Assembly: GCA_013146195.2 (NCBI GenBank)
Contig: CM028377.1
Coordinates: 34,229,632 to 34,293,631, forward strand
Reading direction: 5' to 3'
DNA length: 64,000 nucleotides
Source of the DNA: Codonopsis lanceolata
Taxonomy: Eukaryota; Streptophyta; Magnoliopsida; Asterales; Campanulaceae
The translations under genes were made by a program, and so were the position numbers. Below are positions 21,105-32,631 of the stretch, piece by piece (position 1 is the stretch's first letter; every line of letters begins with the position of its first letter). The notes below the pieces were generated by a model, which made no database searches, was not told the origin of the DNA, and saw only the letters and a list, made by a program, of their open reading frames with translations.

Positions 21105-21381
21105 CCATGGCTCCATTGTAGACATCGATGCGTTGCCGTCACCATCACCAGTCACCATCGTAACTCCTCCGTTTTGTCTTGTACTTTCTTCCCCATTCCT
21201 CCATCTTCGTTCAGCCTTCCGATTCATTACATCGGTGCCCAGGACGAGTAGGCGGTGCCTAGGAAGACTAGCCAGCGATTTTCCCCTTGATGATTTTTTT
21301 TGGCCTATTTAAAGGAAGTCGCGGCATTGGAGAGGCGCCCAGCACCTAGGCGACCGCCTAGGCTGATTTTTAGAACACTGA
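21105..21381. mobile_element. hAT-like element fragment, right end
   Basis: The right end CTAGGCTGATTTTTAGAACACTG with GCACCTAGGCGACCGCCTAGG words matches the terminal architecture of the hAT element at 16933-17505. No left end or target duplication was found. Its terminus abuts the truncated LTR at 21382, so it likely marks that break. Confidence 0.6.
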
Positions 21382-22316
21382 CTATAATAATATGTACAGA
21401 TAATAAAATATTTACAGACCCAAAAATTATGAATATCTATATTTTATTTACATACTTTGAATTAAAATAACTACAGGAAGGGACATAATAATAGGTCTGA
21501 AACCTACCTCTTGAAGCGTGACTATCTGAACCCAGTACGCTTAGGCTTAGGCGATTCCCGTGTGCTTCCCTTGTCCTCCTGCGAGAGAGAAAGTCTTTTG
21601 TTGCATTGTTGTTGTTGTTGTTGTTGTGTGTATGCGCGCGGGTATGTTGCGCTCTGTCCAGAATAGGCAAAGGCGACGTGTGTGTATGTGTATGTGTGTA
21701 TTGCTGTATGTAGCGAGTGTGTGTGTTTGTGTATGTGTTGATCTTGCTGGGTTTGTAGTGTGTGTGTTGGTGTGTGAGGGTTACTTGTTGGGTTTGTGTG
21801 TGTGTGTGTGAAGGATGTTGAGGGAGTATAAGAGAGATTAGTGGGCTCTCTTAACAGAATAATAGTAGCCTAACGAGAGGAGATTGTTGTGGCTATGGTG
21901 TGTGAAAATGAGGAGAGGAGATCTCCTTTTATAGGCAGGGAGAGCAACTTCTGAAGGCTTGCATGCGAGACAAGTGGAAGAATGACTTATAGAGGGGCAG
22001 CCGCCTCGTGCTCTTTTGGACAAAAACGGACGTGAGCAATGATCGAAGCACATGCTAATCAACAGCAGTAGGGTGGGACACAAAAGATTTTATGGCGCGG
22101 TGCCAAAGCTAGGGGGTGCGGCGCCCCGGCTGCCTTTTTTTTAAATCTTACACTTTCCCCCTTTTCTTGTTTCTTCTTGTCGTTTGAGCCCTTCAGAGTT
22201 TCTTTTGACATTTTGATTCCCTGAAAAGTTTTAAAAGCAATTTTTTGTCCATTTTTTATTTGAAATGGTATTTTATAGGAAAATATAAAATAGGGTACGA
22301 ATTTGGGGTGTCTACA
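21382..22316 (-). repeat. Truncated 3' LTR of element A
   Basis: Aligns with 34755-35704 (ACTATAATAATATGTACA through GGGGTGTCTACA). The outer part of the LTR is missing; a hAT-like terminus abuts at 21381. Contains GT-rich simple sequence around 21615-21810. Minus-strand LTR start TGTAGACACCCC at 22316. Confidence 0.8.
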
Positions 22317-22394
22317 TAGCCCTTCGGAAACGGAGCTTATGAGTAAGCGAACGTCATCGATAAGATAGACTCTCAAATTCAGGAAAAGCATGGC

Positions 22395-22905
22395 TGGGAC
22401 CCAATACATATCCTTATAAAAGGAATCAAGCCAAGTGTAGTTCGACTTGCCGGGGAAAATTTTGTGGTTGAAAATCATTTGTGATACAAACCGTGATGTG
22501 ATGGAAATCATTTTGTGACTGTCGGACCTACCGAAATAGGCTGCCTACGTATCATTATAAAAGAAATCAAGCCAAGCGTAGTTAAAATATGTTGCAATGG
22601 TCGGACTACGTATCATGTATGGGAATCAGACCAAACTTAGTTCGACTGTAAAATATGTTGCAATGGTCGGACCTACCGTAGTAGGTTTCCTACGTATCCT
22701 CTATAAGAATCAAACCAAACGTAGTTTCACTGTAAAATATGTTGCAATGGTCGAACCTACCATAGTAGGTGTCCTACGTATCCTCAATAAGAATCAAACC
22801 AAACGTAGTTCAGTTGTAAAATATGTTGCAATGGTCAGACCTACCGTAGTAGGTGTCATACGTATCCTCTATAGGAATCAGACCAGACGTAGTTTGGTTG
22901 CATGT
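22395..22905. repeat. Tandem repeat, about 85-bp unit, inside element A
   Basis: Units contain ATGTTGCAATGGTCGGACC, CTACGTATCCTCTATAAGAAT and ACCAAACGTAGTT. Starts of the first word lie at about 22589, 22654, 22739 and 22823, with weaker units upstream. One diverged unit recurs in the related element at about 53190-53250. The 180-codon open frame over it (22597-23139) merely reads the repeat and is not believed. Confidence 0.85.
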
Positions 22906-23940
22906 GATATATGTATGCAGACAAATCCCAAGACCCAAGTTTACACTTGTTGCGGGGATGACCAAAAACAGGAACTTTGTAAAAAAAATTGTGTGGGTAG
23001 ACAATTCCTAAAACCACTGGTTTACACTTGTTGCGAGAATGACCAGAGGCATAAAGAAAGGTCAAACCCTACATTGAGGTTATGTAACCAAAAAGTAATG
23101 GAAAGGTCTAAACCCTACACAGTGTGTGTATTGCAATGAAAGAAAATAATTAAAAGGGTACACTGTCATAGTGATTGTGAAGTCTTGTGGTGGAATGTTG
23201 AAAATGATTGAATTGTAGAGCCCTTGATGACGCTGCTGAGGATGTTTTGGCAAGAGGCCCTTGGCGAGATATCCTATAGGGATGCTGGAAGGATGTATTG
23301 CCCGTGTGAGATGATGGGGCTGCTGCCAGTGCTCTAGTTGGCCTCGGGTGAGAGCTGGTAAGTAGTTTTTGACACAATTGAACTGTAGGGTCGTTGCCAA
23401 CGCATTGTTTTGCAGTTTCGGCAAGCTTTTGATGAAGATTGGTGTTGATGGTCCTTGGAGGGAGCCGGCGGAAGATATGCTTTTTACAAAGGCCGATGCG
23501 GCAAACACTTAGTGATGCAACGAAAAGATGCAAGCTATCATTATATGCATATGGAAAAATCTCTCCTTATTTTTTGTTTTTTGGAAACAAAGTTGTGTAA
23601 TTTTAAAAAAAATAAAAAAGAAAGATGTATTATTATGTGATAGAAAAAAAACATTGCGTTTCACAAATACACATTGGTCTTCCCAACTGGTAAGTGAAGA
23701 GACTGATGTTGTTTTGTTGGGTATCTGTTGTTTTGTTTTTTGGCATTTGGTAGGGTTTATAGGTGAAGAATTTCAATGAAGATCCCTGCAAATGTTTCTC
23801 CTTCGGGCATTCTGGCTTTCAGCAAAGAAATGCGGGGGTTCAAATCCGGGCCTATCTGACAAGACAACACGGTGGCTAACCACAAGAGTTGACGGAACCT
23901 AGAAAAACATACGTGATGCCAAAGAAAAGGGTAGCGTGTA

Positions 23941-24355
23941 TCAGAAACAATCCACTAGATCTGCAACATTCAAGAGGGGTCCTGTAGTAGTATACCAATT
24001 TTGTAATGGACTATCTGTGATAGCCACGAATTCAACTGAGGTTTCTTTATAGTAAGTATTCTCGTCAACCATTCTCAGGAAACTATCTCCTATGCAGTCA
24101 TTGCCTAATAAGGTCAAAGCATAGTCCTTTTGGTCTAGCCTAGGTGTTTTCAAATGTCTCCACCTTGTAGGAGGAGTCACGAGGTCCAAAAATAATTTTC
24201 TCTATCTCACGTGTAGCGAGACTCACATCTTCAAAGATTTCCCAACCAGAGCGTCTTTTTCCATTACTATCGATCCACGGCTCAGGGAATATGAGATAGG
24301 CGTCTGTATAGACAAAACTCATGAGTTCAGAGAAAGAATCCCCAGGATGACTCAA
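23941..24355 (-). pseudogene. Unrecognised protein fragment, frameshifted
   Basis: Two overlapping minus-strand frames (24355-24140 and 24189-23941) look like one broken gene. The first holds YTDAYLIFPEPWIDSNGK and GWEIFEDVSLATREI; the second holds DYALTLLGNDCIGDSFL and NWYTTTGPLL. The composition is protein-like, with balanced hydrophobic and charged residues and several Trp, and the two pieces abut at a single frame change near 24160-24185. I do not recognise the family. It lies downstream of gag in the same orientation, so it may be an accessory ORF of element A. Confidence 0.4.
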
Positions 24356-25546
24356 TCAACAAATTTTGCAAGATAGGGCGGGAAAGCCCCTGGAAGACTC
24401 GATTGATAAGTTTTATGAAAATGAATGGGGGATAGTCTTGGAAAGAAATGAATCGGGGGACATCTCCGGAAGGAAATGAATGAGCAACAGCCCCAAAAAG
24501 AATTGATATGTTAAGAAGTATAGATGGGGGACACCCATAGTAAGGCTCAATCGAAGGAGAAAGACATGTGTATGCTAGAAGAAAAAAAGGACTCTAATGA
24601 ACAAAAAGAGAGTCGGGATCGAGAGTTCACCCTATTGCCGAGTATCACCAGATCGATGGGTTATGGACCATACTTGATATTTATCTTTTGATTATTTTGT
24701 GTATGGATTAGCAAGGAATTTTGTCTTTGACTCAGATCACATTATAATCGATTGAAGCAGAGTTGTCGATGGCAATTGAGTTGGGGAGTAGTGTGTAAGT
24801 GTTTGAGATGGATTGGTTTTAGGGTTGAGGATTTGATTGGCCTCTGGATTGAAGGTCTTTTGGGCTATGGAATTGATTGGCTAGCCTTTAGGTTGTGGGC
24901 TTGGATGGGAAATTGGTTTTTGGACTTGGTCCACATTGAGAAAGTAGATATGTGTCGATTTTCCAAGAGAGACTCCCACTAATTTGTGTAAAAGAGAGGG
25001 GGAAAATAATGGGCTTGCTCCGGAGAGTTTTTTTTTTTCCTTTTATTCTTTTTTTTGTGCTCTAATTTTTGTTTAGGCCGTCCTTGTGAGTTTTCAACCT
25101 AGCGAGCTCTTTTTTTGTTGCTCTAATTTTTGTCTAGGCCGCACTTGCGGAATTTCGTCCTAGCGAGCTCCTTTCTCTTTTCTTCTTTTCTTTTTTTTTT
25201 TTTTTTGCCTCTCGGAGTATTATAAAAACATGTCCTCTCTCTCTTGGGAGCAAAATGGGTGGTCACTTTTTACCAGGGTAAGGGTAAATCAACCCCAGTT
25301 TTGGGAAGCTAGATCATGAGGATGATTCTTTGGTCAATCAAAATAAAGAAAAGGTCTTGGCTTTAGCCATAGTTGAGTCTTTAAGGAAGGGTTTGGTACA
25401 AATTGGATTTTTGGGGTTTGGATGTGGTTCAGTATAAGTTGGGCCTCAGGATTTGGAAAGGTTTTTGGTGTAGGTTGGATTCAAGGTTTATGGTTCAGAA
25501 GGGTCTTGGCAATAGGTGGCTTTGGGTATGTTTTGGGATTTATAAG
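24356..25546. other. Non-coding part of element A with a short duplication
   Basis: No gene recognised. A direct duplication of about 65 bp lies at 25050-25170 (CTCTAATTTTTGT-TAGGCCG...CCTAGCGAGCTC twice). T-rich runs occur at 25025-25060 and 25180-25210. Confidence 0.5.
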
Positions 25547-28500
25547 TGTAAAACCCTAGTTTATTGCATGCTTGTTTATTTCGTGAGTTCATACTTTCGT
25601 AATCATCATTAGTATGTTAACTTAGCTCACTCATATGTTTAAAGTTGATGGCATGTTCATTGACGTCGTTTGAGATGCTCGTACGCACCTTTCCTTCACG
25701 AGTTGCTTTGAAACTTGGGTTTGTGTTTTATGTTGTAAACACATGGTTAAATGTTAGAGACCACTCATAACATCATTAACACGCTTTAGATGTTGGTTGA
25801 ATGCTAGTTGCATCGTCAGTTTGGTTGCTAGTTTGATTCTAGGGTTAACCCTTCTTCATTTGACCTTTTCGGTTGTCGTTCGGGAGTGTTTTTCCTAAGT
25901 TCTTAGCCATGTTTGATTGAGGTTTGAACTTTGATTTGCCTTGATTATGTTTTAGAAGTATTTAAGGTTGAATTCTAGACCATTTCGGGCTTTGGAGGAC
26001 TTGAGGGTGCAAGGGGGAAAGGCCTAGAACTTGCAAGGGAGCAAAATGGAAGATTATAGAAAACCAGGAGGAAGCGCTCGCATGGGTCTAGCACCATGCG
26101 ACCGCATTGAGCCATTTCTAGAATTGCGGGATTTTCTGCATTTGTCAACATTTGACCAACTAAACCCCACCCAAACCCAACCTAACCCACCCTAAACCAC
26201 CCTAGTTCGTCCCACCTAGCCTCCATTGCATGCTTGACAAGTTTTGGATGATTTGGATGCATGTACAACACTTGGCAAAGAAAGACCTCCAACATGCACA
26301 CACATGCATTGGACACCTTCCCCCACCCCACTTCAGCCATTGTGTGACCAAATACCTTCACTAAGCTATCCTAATCAGTCATCCTCTTCCAAATTTGTGG
26401 CTGATCACTTCTTGCAAGTTATAGAGAGTTTATTCAAGGTTCTTGAGTGTTCATCAATGGTGGCCAAGTCTTGAGGAAGCCATTTCCAAAACCGAACCAT
26501 AGAAGAGAAGAGGAGGGCAAGGAGATCACATACCCACCCTTGCATGGACGTTTTGTACTTTTTGTAGGGCTTATTTAAGGTAAGTTACAACATCTCTTCT
26601 TATTTATTTTAGCCTCATTGACCCTAGGGAAAACAATCTTGCTATATGAGGTCAATGAGAGCACATAGGACTTTGTAGAGATGCCATGTTCTAGTATATG
26701 CTATGTGATGAATTTTGGTTGTATGAACAGATTATAAACATATTATAAACCATGATTATGATGTCATTTAGGTATAGTAATGTATGATAAACCATTCTAC
26801 CTTGATGTTTAAGCATTGGGAGCATGTTTGATGAAATAGTTAGGCTTGTAGAGGTGCTATGTTCACGTATATGCTAAATGTTACATTTTTGGTTGTATGA
26901 TCAGATTATAAACAAATTATAAACCATGTTTATGATGTTATTTGTGTGTGATAATGTATGATAATCACCCTACCATGTTGTTTAAGCATTGGGAGCATGT
27001 TTGATGAAATAGTTAGGCTTGTAGAGATGCTATGTTCACGTATATGCTAAATGTTGCATTTCGGATTGTATGATCAGATTATAAACAGGTTATAAACCAT
27101 GTTTAGGATGTTATTTATGTGTGGTAATCTATGATAAATCACCCTACCTTGTTGTTTAAGTGTTGGGTGCATATTTGATAAAATGGTTAGACTCCTATTT
27201 GATGAAAGGACAAGAATGTATATGCCTAGTTTGTAACTTTGATTCTATGTTCATACTTGATTGTTTGATTGGGGTTTTATGGGTTTAATGACCTTAGTAA
27301 CCTATTTAATTACGTTAGTATGGACATAGGAGAGTATTGAGGCCAATGGCTTCTATTCCCTAATTTTGAAAGATTGATTATGACTCAACGGAGTTGACCA
27401 TTGGGTTAGTATGACATTAAGGAGTAATATGCCTAAGTCCTACGAATTTTGGGGTAGTATTAATGGAGGTTAGGCCTCCAAGCATTTTAAAGTGTATGAA
27501 GAACACTTGATGATTAGAGTCTTGATTTTATCTCTAATGTGTTTATGTGCTAGTTGTGAATTAAAAGCATGACTAGATGATTGTAGAGTACTTGCCTACT
27601 TATTTGAGCATATGAATATGAATTACGTGTGCTTGAAGTTTGAGTCCAGCTGGAGTCGGTTTGTTGAGTCTTTGGGGCGGGACGATGCATCATCTTCATG
27701 AATTGTGAGATTCGTGATTTTGATGGATCGCCGCGCCGGATTGCACACACCCTCTATCGATGGCCACGGTAGGGAAGTAGTTGATCTTAGTTGTAGTATG
27801 GAAACATGACTTTGATAACTATCGGAACTCGAGCGGGGAAATGTCTCAGAGACGTCGATATCCACGAAAGGGATATCGAGGACACATAAAAGTTTGGCAC
27901 ATGTTTTTGCAGGAGCGACATGCGCGGAAAAAGGGTAACGGTATCATATCCTTTTTTATATGAATTGACTCAGGAGTGCTTATATGTGAATAATGTGCTA
28001 CGTGAATATGATATGATATGAAATGATGGTTGAATGAATTAATGAAATGTTATACTTGTTGATAACATGATACTCGAAATTGTTAAGTATGAGTACCTTG
28101 ACATGATTATTTATGAAATGTATATTATGCAATAACATGAATTATTATTGTTGAGCATGATGCCATGACAAGAAGTTATGTTAGTAACTTGCTAAGTCTT
28201 TATGACTTACTTCTATTTGTTTTGATTGTTTTCCCTAGATCCGAGCCGTGCAAGTGGATCGAAGTGATTCTCAAGTAGCGTTGGTGAAGCTTGTGACGAG
28301 GTTGCTACCTTGTAAATTTTAGTACTTTTCTTTTGGCAAGGACGACGGGAACATAAAGTTATATAAACTTTATGTGGAGTAGCAAGACTTGATGTGTTTG
28401 ATTATTAGTACTTATGTTTATTATTACTTAATCTTTTGAGAGCCGACATGTGTTAGTCGTGCCTTATGTATTTATGATGATCATGCTTTAGTTGTTTTAA

Positions 28501-28898
28501 CCATATATTGGTTTGTTTATTATGTTTATTATCCGACATGTTTTTAGCCGTTAAGCATGTTAGATTAGAGTTGTAGACTTAGTTTAATGTTGGGTTCCGG
28601 CCGTAACGTCGCCGATGACTTGGTATATAATTGCTATAAATTGTGATATGTGCCTATTGTTGCGTCACATGATTTTATTTTTGGACCAAGAGACTCATTA
28701 TCTCTAAGGTTGTGTTAGTTTGAGCTTGTTAGCTCGGGCGCCACTGTTTAATTATATTACGCTTCCGCATGTGTTAAAGTTTTTGGCGTACCGCCGTTAT
28801 GGCCTTACCCACTATTTGCTACTTGTTTTTGTTATGTGCCTTTTTGGAAGCGGCACAACCTCGGGGTCTCGTCTTGGGATCCGGGTCGGGTCGCCACA
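25547..28898. mobile_element. Solo LTR, 3.35 kb, with 5-bp target duplication
   Basis: Begins TGTAAAACCCTAG and ends GGGTCGCCACA, flanked by identical ATAAG at 25542-25546 and 28899-28903. No gag, pol or second LTR lies inside, so this is the product of LTR-LTR recombination. The length suits long-LTR Gypsy families. A related LTR start (TGTAAGACCCC) occurs at 44550. An internal tandem repeat lies at 26670-27190. Confidence 0.8.
26670..27190. repeat. Tandem repeat, about 173-bp unit, three copies, in the solo LTR
   Basis: Each unit runs GTAGAGATGCTATGTTCACG, ATATGCTAAATGTT, AGATTATAAAC, TTTAAGCATTGGGAGCATG, GATGAAATAGTTAGGCTT. Copies start near 26676, 26849 and 27021. Confidence 0.88.
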
Positions 28899-28903
28899 AT
28901 AAG

Positions 28904-29467
28904 GGTTTGGGTGTATGATGAAAAAGCCCCAGTATGTTACTAATAGCTCGGCCGCAATGGGTTGAAGGTGATATTTCGTCAAGACAAATTGTCTACTTTT
29001 TTGAGTTCATGTGTTTAATGGTTTGCAGGTCCATGTCTTCAAAATGACTCATTATAAACTCATGTTAAGAGTTATCATGTCCTCAAGTGAGTTAATTCAT
29101 CATCTTTAGGAAGATTGGCAACTAGGAATACTGAGAAATGAGCGAACTGGATACCAGCAAAGGAAATGACATACACGAGAATCAAATGGAAAGCCTACGA
29201 AAGCTGACATCGGGTTGAGTCCTACAAGAAACAAAAAGTTACGTCGCGAGGAATTATTTGGCAAAAGGAGGTTCAAAGTCAAAAGGGGCTTGTGGGTAAA
29301 TACAAAAGGAGTATTTTGAGGTTCTATGAGCCTCAAAGGCTTTTCGTGTCTTTCCCAATGACCAACAACCTCTTGTACTGGTTGGTAAGCACGACCAGAA
29401 CGAGTACGGTGACTGAGATCTCACCCTATCCAAGTAGTTTTCTCAATGTTGTTTCTTGGGGGTGATA
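28904..29467. other. Non-coding continuation of element A
   Basis: Sequence downstream (minus strand) of gag, resuming after the solo LTR. No gene recognised. Confidence 0.5.
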
Positions 29468-31361
29468 CTAGATCATTGTTCTGTATATCACGCCTTGAGA
29501 GCATGTCGTAAAATCTATCTTTTTTGAAGATAGAGGGGTGACTATGTATGGTAGAGGCGCATTGTTTTTCTCAAACTGAGCTGGTGGGAAAACCTCTTTA
29601 TCTGTATTAGACTCAATCAAGTTGATTTGTGGAAATGGGTTATTCACCACATTTGGCATCGGGTGTGGCTTCTTAATGACTTTGTCATCGATAAGATTTT
29701 CGATAGTATTTTTAAGTATGATGCACTTGTTAGTAAGGTGGCCACTGAAACAATGATATTCACAGTACTTGGTGTGGTCCCATAAGTTGGGCAGCAGGTT
29801 TGGAGGTTTGTAATTCTCAAATGGCTTGAGGGCTCCTTGTAATCCTTTGAATACCAGCGACATTGGAGAATGTAATTCATCATAATACCTATCGTTCCTT
29901 CGGTGACGAAGCTTTGTATGTCTAATGGTATTGCTACCCTCCCCAACAACATTAATAGACCCATCTGTTCCATAGGAAAAAAGTACGTATGCCTTGTTAG
30001 GAAAAATGACTGGTGGTGTGGTCACTGGAATATTTCCAATAACATTAATTTCTGCCGCAGGTGCTGCCTCTGATTGATTTGCTTTGGAGTAACAGAAAGA
30101 ACTCAGGGTTGTATCAACCTTTAGGTACCCTGTATGTATTTCTTCATATATGCGGATCCCAACTTCGACAATCGTATTGAAATTTCCATACGGGAAGTAC
30201 CTCATACGTTCAAGATAAATTGGCTGGAGGTTCTTTATAAACATCTAAGCCAACTTAGCTGGTCAGGTCTCTCTAGAGTTTGAGCAACCTTGTTTTTCCA
30301 CCTTGCTGCAAAATCTGCGCATGTTTCTTTTTCTCCTTGGGTGCATGACTCAAACTCTCTATAGTTCTCTGAACTGCTATTATTTTTGTATCTTTTTAGA
30401 AATTCTTTGGCCATTTGATCCCAAGTAAAAACTAAACCGTTGTCTGCTAGCATGAGCCATTGTTTTGCTACCTCGATTAAAGTCAAATGAAAGTTAGAGG
30501 CTATTTCTTCAAAGCTTGCCCCTCTTGATTGCATTGTAGCAATGTAAGACTTTAGGTGAGAGATAGGGCAACCAGTTCCATCAAACTTCTCAATGTTTGG
30601 CATTTTAAATTTCAGCAATAAAATAGCTGAGGGCTCCAGAGTCAATGATTCTGTAGAAAACTCTCCTTTGTTTAACACTTTGAGCTTAACTCTTTGAGTT
30701 TCTCAATATCCAACTCAACTTTCGAAAGAGGTGGGCTGGAGGTGCATTGTAGACATTCACGGGATTGGTCCCAGTAAGGTTCATTTCTATAGTTGATTGT
30801 GGTGTTTGATAGGCATTATAAGGGGTGTAATATTTGTTGCTCCGACATGACGACCAAAATCATTGAATGGGAGGTAGGTTGCAACTTGCCCTTGTAGGAC
30901 ATATCTCCTTGGATCTGCATGCAGGCTATTTTGGAGCAGATTAGTGGTAAGGAAAGGAAAGTTCCCTGGATTTTGCTGTGGGACATTAATGTTTTGAAAA
31001 TGGTAGCTGATATTTGGGAAATAAGAAGGATGGTTGGTGTTTGGTATGTTGGTATTTGGAGGAGGGATATTGCTGTTTGGCAAAGGAGGGTAGGTATTTG
31101 ACATGTTGGTATTTGGAAGAGGGTTGGTAGTCTGGAGCTGAGGGTTGGTGGTTGGGGGAGCATTCGAGATTGATGCTTCATGAGGGCCCATGGGAGAAGG
31201 AGTGTTTCCACGAGGGCTATTACGTGACCCATTAGGCAGTGCTCAATATGTGCATCCAAGTTTTGGTTCATCCATTGCTGCATAGCAGGAGTAGGAGCAT
31301 ACCTAGGAGCCCCTGAATCGGTATTAACAGAAGTCTGTTCCTCTTCAGCCATTCTTCCCAA
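29468..31361 (-). pseudogene. Gag of element A, broken
   Basis: The ATG region at 31361 begins an N-terminal part (AEEEQTSVNTDSGAPRYA). It shifts frame near 31190 into an Asn/Pro/Thr repeat (31191-30787). The conserved gag domain is in 30678-30235 (FKMPNIEKFDGTGCPISH, FTWDQMAKEFLKRY, DFAARWKNKVAQ), and after a stop at 30235-30244 in 30244-29468 (MFIKNLQPIYLERM). The C-terminal part has a knuckle-like YCEYHCFSGHLTNKC, then IENLIDDKVI. This layout is typical of Tat/Ogre-type gag, whose product forms the particle coat. Frameshift and stop codons make it non-functional. Confidence 0.8.
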
Positions 31362-32465
31362 ATCTGTACTTTTTGAACTTGTTTATGAACTTAAACCCAA
31401 ATCTCTTATCAAACGACCAGTGTTATCTCTTCCTTTCCAAATCCAGGCCAAGTTTCTGAGAAAAGGGTTGAGGATGATGTATGAGAAGGTATGGCTCAAG
31501 AAGTTGGTGGAGAAGTACAATGTGCATTTATAACTGACAAAAAATTTCCTAAACTAGGTCGAACATGCATAGCTTTGTTTTCACACTTTTAATTTAATCC
31601 AAGAATAGTGGATTCTTTCTCCAAAGTATAAGATCTTTGTATTCCACCTGTATTTCGACCTCCCAAGATCAGAAAAATCTTGGGCAAATGGCCTATATTC
31701 TTTCCATGATCCATCATTCGAACGATATAGATGATACCACCAAAACTTTTGATCAATCCAAGTGCATTTTGTTGACCATGCGATTTTTGTTTATTTTTTT
31801 TCTGGTCAATGGATTTCTTGACTTCTCTCTCTCTTTTTTCTTTGCAAATCACTAACTTTGGGGTATAAAAACCGACCGGTCAATGAAGTATCCTAGAAAG
31901 ATATACATGATATTAACGTGGCTATGCATGGCTAGGCTGATTTACACCCCGTTGGCCCCTCATTAAAGGGCGCATAGTGAGATAATTTCGGCCTAAGTAT
32001 CCAGGTTATATGAACGTAGGATTCTCGAGCGTGTTTATCCGGGTCAAAAGGGTAACCGTTTAGAATATTTTTACGTGAGTGCACGTGTATGAGTCATCTT
32101 ATTTTTTTTGAAAAATTAATTTGCAGTAATATAAAGCAGGAAAGAGAGTAAATTTTTTTTTTTGCTTTTCGTTTTTATTTTTATTTTTTGGTTGTTGATT
32201 TTCTTGGCTTGATAGTGATTCCCAAAAATGGGATGGAACGATTGCGCGCCTCAGGATGACATTCTAATCAGAGAAAATTAAGAATAAATAAATAGATCTG
32301 CAAAATCTATCTATTCCTATTAATTACATATTTGTTATAATCCTTGAAAAAACGAATAAATAAATTATTACATATCCAACTTTGCAAAAAGAATATAAAT
32401 TACAAATGTCTTCTTTTCTCGGTTCTCTGCAAAGTGTTAGCAATAATCACGAACCAGGCACAAAA

Positions 32466-32507
<42 letters not shown>

Positions 32508-32631
32508 AAAAAAATATCTAGACTAAAAAAAAACAAAAAATATATAAACACATTGGAAACCCCAAAAACGAAAATGAGTCTAGCCTTGGCCGTTTTTTTT
32601 TTTAAGAAAAACATTCCTAATAGAGTCGTCA
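31362..32631. other. Leader of element A with an AT microsatellite
   Basis: Between gag and the right LTR (5' untranslated region on the minus strand). An (AT)n run spans 32471-32506. At 32613-32631 the minus strand reads TGACGACTCTATTAGGAAT, resembling the GTGGCGACTCTGCTGGGGA words found just inside related plant LTRs, so it may be the decayed primer site. Confidence 0.45.

Noticed and set aside
22597..23139. 180-codon plus-strand open frame as a gene
   Set aside because: It reads through the 85-bp tandem repeat with the same phrase repeated; there is no domain and it is explained by repeat structure.
23080..23533. Minus-strand open frames of 127-142 codons
   Set aside because: Two overlapping frames of equal length with no recognisable motif, inside a non-coding retroelement body.
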